Notes: generated by a model not told the origin, from the sequence alone. 64,000 nucleotides of DNA from Cololabis saira (GCF_033807715.1 NC_084606.1:35377898-35441897), one strand, 5' to 3'. Shown: positions 11,086 to 22,336, counted from the first letter of the stretch. Numbers and translations: made by a program.

Positions 11086-12907
11086 CTGAAAGAGAAAAAG
11101 ATGAGACAATTAAAATACAAGACATATCATGCCAGAAGTATGGTCTCTCCTATTTTCCCGTCTTTTGTTGTTGTCTCTGTTTCTTTATCATAAATGGGTT
11201 GTATTACTTTATAGGAATTCCTCCAAATTTAGAGATAACATTTCACTAGGCTCGGATGTCTTAGTGATGCACGTAATAGAAACTGAATGACTGAAATGTG
11301 TTTGAAATGAGCTTGGAAAAAGAGACTGAGATTTTTTTTTTCCTGAACATACCTGGGTCGCTATGATTAGTTGCTCACTGCACTGGACCTGGAAACGGCA
11401 AGCTCGGAAATGCTGCTTCTCTTACAAAATCTGACTGGAACAGAAAAAAAAAATAATGAAAATCTGGGCAGCATGTGAGGCCAACAGCAGCTATGCACCG
11501 AAGATGCAGGTGTACACTGGAAAACTGGTTGGAGGAGCTCCAGAGACGAATCAGGGTTCAAGGGTTGTACGTGAAATAAAATCAGTTTATAAGAAATAAA
11601 AGAGTAAAGAAAAATAATCAATGGCATGTAAAACTATTGTATTTTATATGCAGGTCACTCCAATATACAGTAAAAACAATAAGTTTTAACATGAATTTAT
11701 TTTGTTGTGGATATCAAGGGAATGATCCTTAAGAGGTAAAGAACACCAATCTATTTAATATTCATCAAAATGATTAGGAATGGAGTTCATAATGGATCTA
11801 AAAAATGTTTATTGGGATTTTTGGGGGGTTCCTGACACTTTTGGATAATCAAACATGGCCATGGTCGAACCGACCCTGCTGTTCCTGATAAACGAATATA
11901 ACAGTAGGGTTCATGAAATATATCACACTAAGTACTGTATTTGTCTTTAGCAACAAGGCAGAAAAAGGAAAAGAAATCAGCAAATCATTGAACTACTGGG
12001 ATGTGTATGGACAAGATTAAATTAACCCATGACCTCAGTGTTTGGTACATCATTTGGGGTAGAATTTGTGGTGAATTCGCACTGGATTAAAATCACAGAC
12101 ATCCTTTGTGGTTTATAATGGATAATTTAATCCATTATGAATGTAAAATATTTGAAATGTATACATTAAGTCCCAACTGAAACCTTTCACTCTGTCACTT
12201 TTTCTGATAATGAATCCTACTATCATACCTTCAAAGAAAGGTTTTTGAGCGATTCAGAAGAAATGTGAGGGTAGATCAGACCAGATCAACTATAACTTAA
12301 AAGATGCAGCATAATCATATAACGACAAAGTGAAATTTACGGGAAGTTATTATTCAAATCTGAATTGTTCAATATCTTCCTGAAGACATCACCATCATCC
12401 TAATCTCATCATTTGTAGAATTTTCTCCAGGAACACAATGAAGATACAACATTTTCTCACACTTTCAGTTTGGTGATGAGTAAGCTTAACCTTATGTGAG
12501 ATAAAAAAAGATGTTCCTTTAAACATTTTAGACCTTAATAGGAAAAAGTAGTATTTCGAAAAACACTAAATATGCTAAACCATATTTTCCTTTTTTGTAT
12601 TTCAGCTATCTAAACTATATTCCCATTTAGATGATGGATATATCTGAGAAATAAAACAAAAAACAACTTTACCAGTGCTTGTCTTTTGTCTTCTCCCCCC
12701 GGGTTGTTCCTCTGTGTGAAACACGCTCTATTACACTCAGCTGACTGAACATTGTTACCCCACCCTGCCATTCTGTGGTTCGTGTTCAAATCAAATCAAA
12801 TTTCATTTGCACTGAAATAACTTTGTTGACAATGTGACAATAAAACAAATAAATGCTTGATAAATGAACTGTCACAGACATACAGTGAATAAATCACACA
12901 AACTCAC
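11086..12907 (-). other. Inferred 5' intron of receptor copy 2
   Basis: Bounded by acceptor ...ctttcag at 11086 and donor GTGAGT at 12902-12907 (minus strand). AT-rich, no genes. The ORF at 11367-11627 matches nothing I recognise and is not conserved in block A. Confidence 0.5.
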
Positions 12908-12975
12908 ATTATCAGTGTTTTTCTCAAATTTCCTGCATTTATTTCTTTAATCTTGTGTCTAAGTCACTGTAGTTC
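12908..12975 (-). other. Candidate non-coding first exon of receptor copy 2
   Basis: The minus strand reads CACTGATAAT then GTGAGTTT, a near-consensus splice donor. The exon end resembles those of the other receptors. Unlike them, no octamer-like element is seen just upstream, because the receptor scrap begins there. The 5' limit is uncertain. Confidence 0.45.
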
Positions 12976-13097
12976 CCATCTCCCTTTAATGCTACTGTAC
13001 TACTGCTATGATATAATATTCAATCCAGTTTTGTAAAACTTTAAGTGTTAAGGGAATTAATCACAAAATGACTTTGTGTTCGTCCACAGCTTCAAAG

Positions 13098-13254
13098 TAG
13101 TTTTTGAAAATGTTGGTGCTGTTCAACCCGGTGAAGATTATAGAGTTTGATCTGGAGAAGAAGCGGTCTAAATCAAGAGGGAGGGCAGCGATAGTTGAAA
13201 AATTTAATGGAGAAAGAAGGGAGTCATTTGAGGGTGATGAGATGTTCAACGTGT
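13098..13254 (-). pseudogene. GPCR N-terminal fragment, block B copy
   Basis: Near-identical to 7345-7501. It has the same retained acceptor (tctattccag), the same ATG-to-ACG start loss, and the same truncation after the first part of TM1. Confidence 0.75.
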
Positions 13255-13541
13255 CTGGAATAGAAAAGGACAGAACAGTCAAGAGGACGACATGTATGTA
13301 AAGTGTTGAATTACTAAGATACAGTATATCAGTAGCTGCCCCATTTACAAAGAGTAAATGTCGGTACCCACTTAACCCAGAGTCCCAGTGCCTTGCTGTA
13401 TGGATATTGATTAATTAAGTGCAAAATCATACACAATTTAGACGGGGAAGCAGTGCAAAAACCGAAAAGGTTTTTTTGTGGGACTAGACTTACAGTTTTA
13501 TTATTCTATAGAATTACATTTTAAAACACAAAAACACCAAT

Positions 13542-13618
13542 CTTATCAGTATTTCTCAACTTTCTTCCATTTTGTGTCTGTACAGCATTTGTCCCAATTT
13601 TGATGTATTGACGGAATC
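13542..13618 (-). other. Relic first exon with lost splice donor
   Basis: Counterpart of 7787-7862. The minus strand reads CTGATAAG then ATTGGT: the donor GT has become AT. This supports decay of this gene copy. Confidence 0.45.
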
Positions 13619-13637
13619 TCACCTCATCTAAAAAGTT

Positions 13638-13661
13638 AAATTCAAATTTGGCTCATTTGCT
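13638..13661 (-). promoter_or_regulatory. Conserved upstream element of receptor family (block B scrap)
   Basis: Same GCAAATGAGCC...AAATTTGAAT arrangement as at 7883-7907, with a small change at its distal end. Confidence 0.4.
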
Positions 13662-13879
13662 TTACAATGTGTTGAAGACGATTGTCTAATAAGAAAGGTT
13701 TGTAAATATGCAGGTCAATATGTGTAATTGTGCTTCTCAAACCTAAAATAGAGTTTCCTAATCGTTTTACCCTGCATTAGTGAGAATATTTTCAGTGTGA
13801 GCTGTGTAGTGGATGGTTGCTGATGGTGTGTTACAAGCCGAATTTTCAGATGTCAAAAATTAACTTTACGACAGTGGAA

Positions 13880-14890
13880 AGATTTTGTTGGTTTAAATCA
13901 TACCTATCTGACAGGTTCCAGTTTGTTCATGTACATGAGGTTTCTTCAGAACAGTCAAGGGTCTGTTATGGTGTTCCGCAGGGTTCAGTGCTAGGGCCAA
14001 TCTTGTTCAGTTTATACATGCAGCCGTTGGGAAGTATAATCCAGAATCAGGGCATACACTTTCATTGTTATGCTGATGATACGCAGCTCTATTTGTCTAT
14101 GAAGCCGGATGAAACAGAACCGTTAGTTAAACTTCAGGCATGTCTTAGGGACATCAAGGACTGGATGTCCAGAAATTTCCTGCTTCTAAATTCAGATAAA
14201 ACAGAGGTTATCATTCTTGGTCCAGAGCATCTTAGGAAGGGATTAGATGGTGTTGCGATGGCTTCCAGTGCAACTGTGAGAAATCTTGGTGTTATTTTCG
14301 ATCAGGATTTGTCGTTTAAACCATATGTCAATCAGGTTTGTAAAATAGCCTTTTTCCATCTCCGTAATATTGCAAAGATTAGGAAAATCCTCTCACAGAG
14401 TGATGCAGAAAAACTAGTTCATGCGTTTGTATCTTCTAGACTAGATTACTGTAATGTGTTGTTAGCAGGATGTCCAAGTAATTTGCTGAATAGGCTCCAG
14501 CTGATCCAAAATGCAGCAGCACGAGTACTGACAGGAATTAGCAGGAGAGACCACGTCTCTCCAGTGTTAGCGTCGCTCCATTGGTTACCCGTAAAATTCA
14601 GAATCCAATTTAAAATTGTATTACTTGCGTATAAAGCCCAAAACGGCTTAGCTCCGCATTATTTGCAAGACCTGATAGTGCCTTATGTTCCTGTCAGAGC
14701 TCTCCGTTCTCAGAGTGCAGGTTTACTTGTAGTTCCTGGAGTATCTAAATGTAGATTTGGAGGGCGGGCGTTCTGCTATCAGGCGCCACTACTATGGAAC
14801 CAACTTCCAATCTGGGTTAAGGGGGCTGACACCACCTCCACCTTTAAAACTAAACTTAAAACATTTCTGTTTAGTAAAGCCTATAGTTAG
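13880..14890 (+). CDS. LINE reverse transcriptase, C-terminal two-thirds
   Basis: This is an open frame of about 337 codons without stops. Motifs in order: FKSYLSDRFQFV, GVPQGSVLGPILFSLY, the catalytic CYADDTQLYLS at about 14065-14100, WMSRNFLLLNSDKTEV, LGVIFDQDLSFK, SRLDYCNVLLAG, and ending in TFKTKLKTFLFSKAYS. The fingers domain and endonuclease are absent, so the element cannot move alone. The frame stays open in phase with upstream block-B sequence to 13817, but that ATG is not a natural start. Confidence 0.82.
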   Translation, partial: RFCWFKSYLSDRFQFVHVHEVSSEQSRVCYGVPQGSVLGPILFSLYMQPLGSIIQNQGIHFHCYADDTQLYLSMKPDETEPLVKLQACLRDIKDWMSRNFLLLNSDKTEVIILGPEHLRKGLDGVAMASSATVRNLGVIFDQDLSFKPYVNQVCKIAFFHLRNIAKIRKILSQSDAEKLVHAFVSSRLDYCNVLLAGCPSNLLNRLQLIQNAAARVLTGISRRDHVSPVLASLHWLPVKFRIQFKIVLLAYKAQNGLAPHYLQDLIVPYVPVRALRSQSAGLLVVPGVSKCRFGGRAFCYQAPLLWNQLPIWVKGADTTSTFKTKLKTFLFSKAYS

Positions 14891-14978
14891 TGTTTAGTAA
14901 ACCTCTAGCTGGTGTTGGTAAATCTCTAGGTAGTGTAAACTTTAGTGTGTCAGAGTCGCTCCTGTGGTTTCTTGTGCT

Positions 14979-15374
14979 GGCCCCCCCTTCTCCTCCCTTT
15001 TCTCTCTTTTGTCCATGTTGCAGCATCCTTTGCCGGACACCGGAACCTGCAGGTGGTCGTGGGTGGCTTGTAGCTTGCATTACGGAGCACAAGTCTTTCC
15101 CCGACCCTGCACCCCAACCTGGGACTTGCTGATTGGGCCGGAGCTTCAGGAGCTGCGTGCTGGCCTGCGGTCCCCACCCCTGGTCATCCCGTTGCTGGCC
15201 CCCCCTTCTCCTCCCTTTTCTCTCTTTTGTCCTGCAGGTGGCCGTGGGTGGCTTGTAGCTTGCATTACGGAGCACAAGTCTTTTCCTGACCCTGCACCCC
15301 AACCTGGGACTTGCTGATTGGGCCGGAGCTTCGGGAGCTGTGTGCTGGCCTGCGGTCCCCACCCCCGGTCATCC
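14979..15374. repeat. Direct duplication in LINE 3' UTR
   Basis: Two copies of a roughly 218-bp unit starting ggcccccccttctcctccct. The second copy lacks about 36 bp after ttttgtcc. It explains the repetitive proline-rich ORFs on both strands at 14871-15541. Confidence 0.85.
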
Positions 15375-15689
15375 CGTTGCTGCTTCCACCTGCCTGCTGT
15401 GCTGTTGCCGTCCCTGACCCACCAGTCTGGCCCTCGGCAGGAGGGTCCCCCCTGATGAGCCTGGTCCTGCTCAAGGTTTCTTCCCTCCTAAAGGGGAGTT
15501 TTTCCTTGCCACTGTTTGGCTTAAGGTTTTTCTCCCACTAGGGGAGTTTTTACCTGCCATTGTTTATGTAATAACTGCTCGGGGGTCATGTTCTGGGTAT
15601 GGGTCTCTGTAAAGCGTCTAGAGACAACTCTGTTGTATTAGACGCTATATAAATAAAATTGAATTGAATTGAATTGAATTGAAAGATGA

Positions 15690-16284
15690 AGAAGGGGGGA
15701 AATTTTGGTTGAATTTTGACTCAAGCTCCAAAAGTGGTCCCATCCCCTTCAAGCTTTGATGAGTAACAGTACATTGGTAGCCCATGTTGCACCCCAAATA
15801 TCAGCCTGAAAGCATGGAGTTATTAAGTTAGGAAAAGTGGCCAAAACAGGTACCCTAGGTCCAATGGTAAGGTATACCAAACTGGACATTTAGACAACAG
15901 TGTCCAAATGGCTATATCTTTCTTTTCTATGTAAGCTATTTGAAATGGACACCATGTATTGCCACTGTCAGGCAGAGAGGACAATGTATCTCTAGTCAGT
16001 ACAAATAGGCATGTGGTAGTGGGGTGCAGTTTTGGCTCAGCTGCAGGGAGAGCTGTGGGATGGTTGTTCAGAAATGTCTTCATGTACGTGTACACTGCAA
16101 AAATCTCTTTGTTATTCAAGGTAGCATGGATCTGAAACCCACTGCATCCCCTGCAGCCAGCGCTGCATCAGCCAGCTCTTCTGATTTCGGTGAAACCAGC
16201 CAAACAAGTAGCGAGGCCGTCATGTTACGTAATACCACTTTGTAACACCTCTCAACTCCTCCTCTCTTCCCCCAAGTCAGCTTC
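15690..16284. other. Unassigned non-coding stretch
   Basis: I recognise no coding region or repeat terminus here. Confidence 0.4.
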
Positions 16285-16867
16285 AGGCCATGTTTACACA
16301 TAAGCTGGGTATTTACAAAAACTGATTTTTCCCCCTCTACGTTTTGAAAAATACCATCATTTACACGAACCCGCATAAATACGCTGTTATGGTGCTATGA
16401 GCAGCCAAACCTACAGGGGGCAGTGTAACGAGAAGATAAAGTCATGCTAGCAAATCAGAATCCTGGAAAAAACATCAACAAATAACACAAGTAACTTCCA
16501 GTTACTTCCAAGATGAACGAGAGTCTTTCGTTTGGAGTGACAGAGAAGTGGAGTTACTTTGAAGTGGGACTTTAGAATATAAAACAGGTAAAATAAAAGA
16601 AAATATTGAGTGTAGTGGCAAAACAAATTGTAAACACAGGTCGCACACATGACGCTGGTGACGTTTCTGTTGCATAATGTGACGTCCTGAAGCCTAAATG
16701 TCCGTTTCCCTCCGTTTACAAGCAAACATGAAGGCAGAGTTTTTGCAAATCTCCGCCGGAGTTTTCAGAAATGATGGTTTTTGGTGACTTTGAGCTTTGT
16801 TTTCATGTAAACTAACGGCCAAAACGCATGAATACACCACTGTTTTTGCTACGTGGAAACAGGGCCT
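16285..16867. mobile_element. MITE with AGGCCnTGTTTnCAC ends
   Basis: The left end reads aggccatgtttacacataag. The right end, read on the other strand, starts aggccctgtttccacgtagc. A related half-copy in the opposite sense lies at 45475-45556, sharing aaatgatggtatttttcaaa. No transposase is present. The ends suggest a non-autonomous hAT-like element, but I could not find a clean 8-bp duplication. Confidence 0.6.
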
Positions 16868-17108
16868 CAGACTCTGGGGAACCAGTAACACCCCAAAAAC
16901 CTCATTAAAATGACCCAGAATTGTATTATTTAGTACAAAAATTAATAACCTTTAACAGTCATTCATGATTCTCTGTGTATTTGTTACCTCAATTTCAGGT
17001 ACTTTCGTCAACATTTTACAAACAAACTCTCAGCTCTACGTTTATCATACGTATTGCATTGAATTGAGCGTATTGCATATGCATTGAATGTAGTTATGAA
17101 ATTGGTGG
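16868..17108. other. Unassigned non-coding stretch
   Basis: AT-rich, with two phrases of the form gcgtattgcat / cgtattgcattgaat near 17048-17085. Nothing else seen. Confidence 0.4.
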
Positions 17109-17112
17109 ACAT

Positions 17113-17596
17113 TGTTGAAGAATATTATCAAAACCAGTTCAGAAGTCCGCTGTGGTGTAGTGAGTTTTATTCAGTAAGCCGGCGGTGAGCAGACAGACAC
17201 ATTGTGGGTCTGAGTTGGTGTGCCGACCAAGAATGATTTCAAATCATGACTTTTATACAGTAAGTTCAAAGCACAAAAGGCAGGCATAAACAAGTCAAGT
17301 GAGAGACGAAAAGCAATTTACTTAGATTAAATTTATTTAGATGTGATCTGTGGCCAAATGCCATTATCGGGCATTTGGCATGACTGTCACTAAGTTCTAA
17401 ATTACCCCATAGGGTGTTCTTGTGGTTCAGATCTGTGGCCAAATGAGTTGGTATTAAAATATCAGTCAGTCAGGAACTTCATCATATGGCATTCCTGTGG
17501 TTCAAGTCTTTGTTGAAGCTAGTTCCAAGGTGTTGCCCCTGCAGGGGTTAGGAAGATGGAGTTTCAGGTCAGCCACGGTGTCACAATGCCTCATCA
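17113..17596 (-). repeat. ERV 3' LTR
   Basis: 484 bp. On the plus strand it runs from tgttgaagaatattatcaaa to atgcctcatca. It differs from the other LTR by scattered substitutions and small indels, including extra tttagattaaat-like bases near 17325. Confidence 0.92.
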
Positions 17597-17812
17597 ATTC
17601 ACATTTTTTCTTTTTTTTTGTTGAGTTACAGTGGAGTACACAATTTTAGTGGTAGTTTGAGTAATACATATTTTGCAAGTGAACCTTAGACATGTGATCA
17701 GAAGCCAAATAACAGTTAGGAATCCAAACCCAAGCAAAGCAAATCCTAACTGTTCTTTAAACCAGTCAAACAAACCAGTGGTGACAAGGGTACGTAAGGT
17801 TTTGGCACACAT
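17597..17812 (-). pseudogene. ERV Env transmembrane C-terminal remnant
   Basis: The frame contains FDWFKEQLGFALLGFGF followed by a hydrophobic run and a basic cytoplasmic tail, as in the membrane anchor of retroviral TM proteins. Surface subunit, cleavage site and fusion peptide are absent. Non-functional. Confidence 0.65.
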
Positions 17813-17819
17813 TTTGATG

Positions 17820-18145
17820 TTCCTAGGTGAATGGTTAAGTTTATCATAGTATAATTGTCTTGTTTGTGGTCATTTGTGACAGGTGCAGTGTTCATAAGAG
17901 GAATTGAAGTTCAAAATGTAACAGGTTTCACATGAAGTAATAGATAGGTCTCGTTTGTGGTATTTGTAAGGTTCTCTGTCTTGTTCCTGTGACAGATGTG
18001 AGTGTCTTGGCGTGTACAATGCGTCTGCTTCTGGGCCTGTGCGGCCTGCACAGCTCCTCTGCTCCTCTGCTCCTCTGCCAGTTGTGGATGTCTCAGGTGT
18101 TGTAGTCCGTCTACTTCTGGGCTTTCGTAGCCTGCGCTGCTCCTT
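17820..18145. other. ERV internal sequence, unassigned
   Basis: Between the integrase and Env remnants. It holds a 36-37 bp-spaced partial repeat around ggcctgtgcggcctgc / gctttcgtagcctgcgc. No intact frame assigned. Confidence 0.35.
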
Positions 18146-18800
18146 TCAATGGCTCCGACGGTGGTGAGGACGAGGATCCACCGGAAGAAGAGGGAATTGG
18201 CTGGTTTCTGGTGCATGACGGAGGAGTTGTTTTCTTACAGTGGGATGCGTGGATCCAGGTTCGACGCCCCTCACACTTGACTGCAGTGTTGGTGGTGAGC
18301 AGGACGTGTTGAGGTTTGGACCAGCGAGATTTTCTCTGACATAGACCCAGTCCCCGGGTTGGAGGTTATGGCATGGTTTGCCACTAGGAGGAGACTGGAC
18401 AGCTTTTACTTTTCTGTGGATTGACTGAGCGGCAGAGGTTAGAGCAGAGCAAAATGATATCATGGATTCATCCATGGCATGGAGGTCCATCTTCTTCATA
18501 CATAGAACTGAATTGCTTGGTATAGTCATAGGTTTACCCGTAATAATTTCATGAGGTGTGAGTTTGTGCTTCCTAATGGGTGTTGACCTCATTGACATTA
18601 GGACCAAAGGAAACAACATTGTCCATTTAAGTCCAGTTTAAAAAAATTATCAAGAACATTTTCATATCCCTCACATTTTGGCATATGAATAAAGTCTATT
18701 TGCAGAGCTTCAAAAGGTCCCTGCGGGGGAATGTGTTGACAATGTTCGCAATATTTTTTTGCATAGGATATAAATCTTGGAGCATGCCAGTCTTTCAACC
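18146..18800 (-). pseudogene. ERV integrase remnant
   Basis: Two out-of-phase pieces. 18598-18798 contains the zinc-binding C-x2-C (Y-C-E-H-C-Q) and IDFIHMP, with the catalytic-core start. 18146-18619 contains KLTPHEIITGKPM and LQPGDWVYVRE, typical of the integrase C-terminal part. The core between them is deleted and the frame is shifted. Non-functional. Confidence 0.75.
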
Positions 18801-19038
18801 ACTATCTGACACATTCCCCCTTTGCTCAAATGTGACAAACTATGTGACATGCGTGCTAGCCACGGGTACAAGGATGTGGGTGTCACAACGCGGCCGTCGT
18901 TGCTGACCCACAAATTATTTACATTTTTAGAACCATTGGAAAGCCACAATCTGTGCTCCTTCACATCAGCAGTCTCTTGTAAGAGGGCTACATCATTAAG
19001 AGAAGCCAGGTCGTTAGCGGTTATAGAAGGGCAGAGCT
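18801..19038. other. ERV pol interior, frame-broken
   Basis: Lies between the RNase H and integrase pieces and should contain the connection and the histidines of the integrase zinc finger. No continuous frame. Confidence 0.4.
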
Positions 19039-19380
19039 TTACATGGACAGGTAAGCCAAATTTGGCAGCTTTTGTGAAACAGGATCTTTGGATTTGGTGT
19101 GGACTTCACATTTAACAACAGCAATAGATGAAGGTAGTTGACATGCTTCTAACAGTTCACCAATCAATTTACCATGTTTAACGGGTGTCCCAGAGGATGT
19201 GATAAATCCTCGGTTCCCCCACAATATACCAAAATCATGTACACAACCAAAAGCATATCTGGAATCTGTATAGATCGTCACAGTTTTACCTTTTGCTAGT
19301 TGACAGGCTCTCATCAGTGCATACAATTCAGCTACTTGGGCAGAGCTGGAGGAGGGCAAGGCGGCGCTTTCAACAATTAA
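19039..19380 (-). pseudogene. ERV RNase H remnant
   Basis: The minus strand has AQVAELYALMRACQLAKG and IYTDSRYAFGCVHDFG, the E and D catalytic blocks of retroviral RNase H, then GNRGFITSSGTPVKHG. The polymerase domain upstream is absent, since the zinc-knuckle piece of gag follows within about 300 bases. Confidence 0.82.
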
Positions 19381-19617
19381 GAATTATCACAAATTGCATA
19401 ACCTGCGTATGGTATTCCATTTTCTCTATAAGCAAAGCCGTCAGTGAAGAAATCAAGATCAGAGTTAGGGAGAGGAGTTTCAGAAAGGGTTAAGGATTAG
19501 TTTGACATGCTTTCAGTAAAGGGCCTATAAACCTTATAGTAGGCTCAGAGACAGGTAAACACATGTTTGTTGGATTTCCATGTGCTTACATGATAGAGTT
19601 ACTGAGGCAGGATAAGA

Positions 19618-19803
19618 TTAGGTTGGGATGCTCTGATTTGGCTCACCACAATAGGAGCAGTTCCCATAGTCTTTGTTTGAGAAGTGTGACATGTGGCCCT
19701 TTGTTGTGGTGTGAATGATTAATTGGCCCGCGTCTTTGGTTGGTTCCTCTGCCCCTGCCTCCTCCTCTCTGCGCTCAACCTGTGTAGTGAGACACTTGGG
19801 CAA
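19618..19803 (-). pseudogene. ERV nucleocapsid zinc-knuckle remnant
   Basis: The minus strand contains C-S-Y-C-G-E after an acidic linker, the first half of a CCHC knuckle. The second half is disrupted. Confidence 0.55.
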
Positions 19804-19869
19804 GCATTAGTGTTTCATACATTTCAGATTCTTTTTGTTCTGTGTTATCCTAATGGTGTTGAGCTATCT

Positions 19870-20484
19870 CTACCAGTTCATTGCTTTCCCTGCACACCCA
19901 ACTGTCAGTAATACTTTAGCCCTGACCTTTGGTTGAAAGCAATTAGCGAATATGTTTTGCATGTAACCTGGAGGAAGTCCATCAATCTGATCTTGTGACA
20001 AACCACAATTTTCTTTTGCTGTCAACATAATTTTAGCATAAAGCTCCCTGGGATTATCATATTTTCCTTGTTTAAGTTTTGTGAGAGGAGTAAAGTCAAC
20101 TTGTTGTACTACTTCCCTTTGAACTGCTAAGGCAATAATACTGTAAAAGATCTGAGCTTGCTCTGGTGTGATTTTGGCAACAGCTGTGGGATTACAGGGA
20201 ATTCTACACGCATCAAGTACTTTGCTTTTCAAATCAGGTGGCAAAGTTAGTTTTAACAGCTGTATCATGTCAGGCATGTGAGGTGTGTATATATTGCACA
20301 CCGACTCCCATTCCTCTAGCCATTTTTGTTTATTTTTTCTGACATCCTTGGGAAAATCTACTATTGCTTTTAGTTCTCTTCGGCTCCAAGGTTTGTAGAC
20401 AACATCTTTCCCCATTGTGATCAGTGGAGCTAATTTTACTGATTGCATTTTCTTTGATTTTCTACCTCTTTTTATCACCCCCAC
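19870..20484 (-). pseudogene. ERV gag, capsid-like region
   Basis: 204-codon open frame. It has the features of a gammaretrovirus-type capsid: PWSRRELKAIVDFPKDVRK, WLEEWESVCNIY, then a second helical half with YDNPRELYAKI. The frame ends before the knuckle. Confidence 0.75.
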
Positions 20485-20664
20485 TCTTCACTATTCTCTT
20501 GGCTATTGTCCTCAGATCTTGGATGTTGTAAAATCCAGTCGTCATCAGAAGTGTCATCGTCACTAGATTCTTTAATCTGTTTTACCGGATAAAGGTTTTT
20601 GATTTGATCATTTAACTGGTTCTCTAATTTCATTTTTGTTTTGTTTGTTCTTTTAATTGAACAT

Positions 20665-21009
20665 TTAGCATTTATTTTGATCTGTAAGCGAAGCTATTTG
20701 GGATTTCGCATTACGGCGTCTACTTTCCCTCCAAAGTCTGAGGGAGTTGAAGTGCTTGTGTCCATTAGTTTGAGGATTAAATTTTTCCTTTAAATTTTCT
20801 AATCTAATCCAGTCGAATGTCCCACTTTGGGGAAATTTTAGGAGACCGTCGTCTTTAGTTATTTTAACCCATGTTTTAACAAACTTAATACTATTGGTAC
20901 CGTAATTATCGTACATGTACTTAATAGGACGAGTCAACTCTTCCTCTGACTCTCTACTGAAAAAACTTCCCACTTTTCTTTCTGTAAGATCCCTCCCAAA
21001 AACCTTCAA
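20665..21009 (-). pseudogene. ERV gag, matrix-like N-terminal region
   Basis: 114-codon frame rich in charged residues, with FVKTWVKITKDDGLLKFP and GTFDWIRLENLKEK, upstream of and out of phase with the capsid frame. The matrix assignment is from position. Confidence 0.5.
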
Positions 21010-21683
21010 TTACACTTACTTTTACCCACAAATCACTTGCTAATTCTTCCGATCATCAGTCTACTTCAGAGCATACAAATCATTCCCGTTGATGTAAGGA
21101 GAGCGGGTCAGATCCTTACTGAAATTAAATATATCTCCAAGTATTTGGGAGAGCAAATCATCCCCACTTATTAAAACCAGTTCCTCTACATATATGTCTA
21201 TTTCCCACAAATTTCTCAGTGTTCCAAACACTTCTTATGGACCTCAAGTCCTGTATATGCTATAAGTCCCTCACTGGACTATTACTCTTGGTACCCAGAC
21301 CAACCATGGCGCTCTGACCATTTCCTCCTTTAATTGTACCCGAGATATTAAACCTTTTTAGAAGAGTCAAATTCTAAGGCAGGAGAAGCAAAACATTCTC
21401 ACAACACAATCAAATTCAAGTGTTATGAAATAGCCAGCATTCCTAAACATGTCTACAATAACCTTCTCAATAAACCATGCTCACAACCACACAGCGAACT
21501 TACCTAAATTTGAGGATGACGTCAACCATTCTCTGGCACTCCAATTCACAGACTTTCGACAACAGCCCAGCAACAATAATTTGGTATTTTGTAAAAGGAC
21601 CCCTTACCTCTGAATAATTTAGATAAAAGTCACTGGTGTGTCGTTGGGCTGGAAAAAGGAGTTTCCATCGAACGTCTATTGTC
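21010..21683. other. ERV leader region
   Basis: Sequence between the primer site and gag, without a convincing frame. The ORF at 21500-21694 overlaps the primer site and is not credited. Confidence 0.45.
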
Positions 21684-21701
21684 ATCCGGGTCACAGCACC
21701 A
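21684..21701 (-). promoter_or_regulatory. ERV primer binding site, tRNA-His-like
   Basis: The minus strand reads TGGTGCTGTGACCCGGAT three bases after the 5' LTR. It differs at two positions from the site expected for the 3' end of tRNA-His. Confidence 0.75.
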
Positions 21702-21704
21702 AAT

Positions 21705-22170
21705 TGTTGAAGAATATTATCAAAACCAGTTCAGAAGTCTGCTGTGGTGTATTGAGTTTTATTCAGTAAGCCGGCGGTGAGCAGACGGACACAGATCGGG
21801 TCTGAGTTGGTGTGCCGACCCAGAATGATTTGAAATCATGACTTGTATACAGTAAGTTCAAAGCACAAAAGGCAGGAATAAACAAGTCAAGTGAGAGACG
21901 AAAAACAATTTACAGTCTGATGTGATCTGTAGCCAAATGCCATTATCGGGCATTTGGCATGACTGTCACTAAGTTCTAAATTACCCCATAGGGTGTTCTC
22001 GTGTTTCAGATCTGTGGCCAAATGGTATTAACATATCAGTCAGTCAGGAACTTCATCATATGGCATTCCCGTGGTTCAAGTCTTTGTTGAAGCTAGTTCC
22101 AATGTGTCTCCCCTGCAGGGGGTAGGAAGCTGGAGTTTCAAGTCAGCCACAGTGTCACAATGCCTCATCA
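21705..22170 (-). repeat. ERV 5' LTR
   Basis: 466 bp, TG...CA on the coding strand, matching 17113-17596. Transcription of the provirus would run leftward from here. Confidence 0.92.
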
Positions 22171-22336
22171 ACATCAAGGTAATATTTATATTCCTGTCAG
22201 GCATTTGATCAAAAGATATTATATTTCAACATTATATTATTACATTTGTTGAGATTATTTGAAATACTGAGTTAATAGTAATTCCAATAAGTTATTTGGT
22301 GAGAGCAGCAGCAGTAGAGAGTAGTGTTACCCAGAC

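Larger units (their letters stand above)
10548..13840. repeat. Tandem segmental duplication, right copy (block B)
   Basis: Partner of block A. It keeps the uninterrupted arrangement and therefore shows the empty target sites for both insertions of block A (near 12847 and near 13014). Homology to block A stops at about 13840, next to the start of a Rex-like LINE. Block A carries on with sequence that instead resembles 29180-29560, so this is a duplication or recombination edge. Confidence 0.93.
13870..15680 (+). mobile_element. Rex-like LINE, 5'-truncated
   Basis: A partial reverse transcriptase (13880-14890) is followed by a long C-rich 3' UTR containing cctcctaaaggggagttttt, ending in ctatataaataaaattgaat and several TTGAA repeats (15655-15680), the 3' signature of this fish LINE group. 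The UTR holds a large direct duplication (14979-15374). The 5' edge coincides with the end of the segmental duplication. I infer the CR1/L2-related Rex1-Babar group from RT sequence style. Confidence 0.85.
17109..22174 (-). mobile_element. Endogenous retrovirus, minus strand, internally deleted
   Basis: About 5.06 kb bounded by a 4-bp target duplication, acat (17109-17112 and 22171-22174). Paired LTRs start TG and end CA on the coding strand. Order on the minus strand: LTR, tRNA-His-like primer site, matrix-like and capsid-like gag, zinc knuckle, RNase H, integrase, Env transmembrane tail, LTR. Protease, most of reverse transcriptase and nearly all of Env are missing, and the remaining frames are broken. 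It is a defective fossil. Layout and tRNA choice suggest a class I (gamma/epsilon-like) retrovirus. Confidence 0.9.

Noticed and set aside
11367..11627. 86-codon minus-strand ORF in the receptor intron
   Set aside because: Not open in the near-identical block A copy, and no recognisable motifs.
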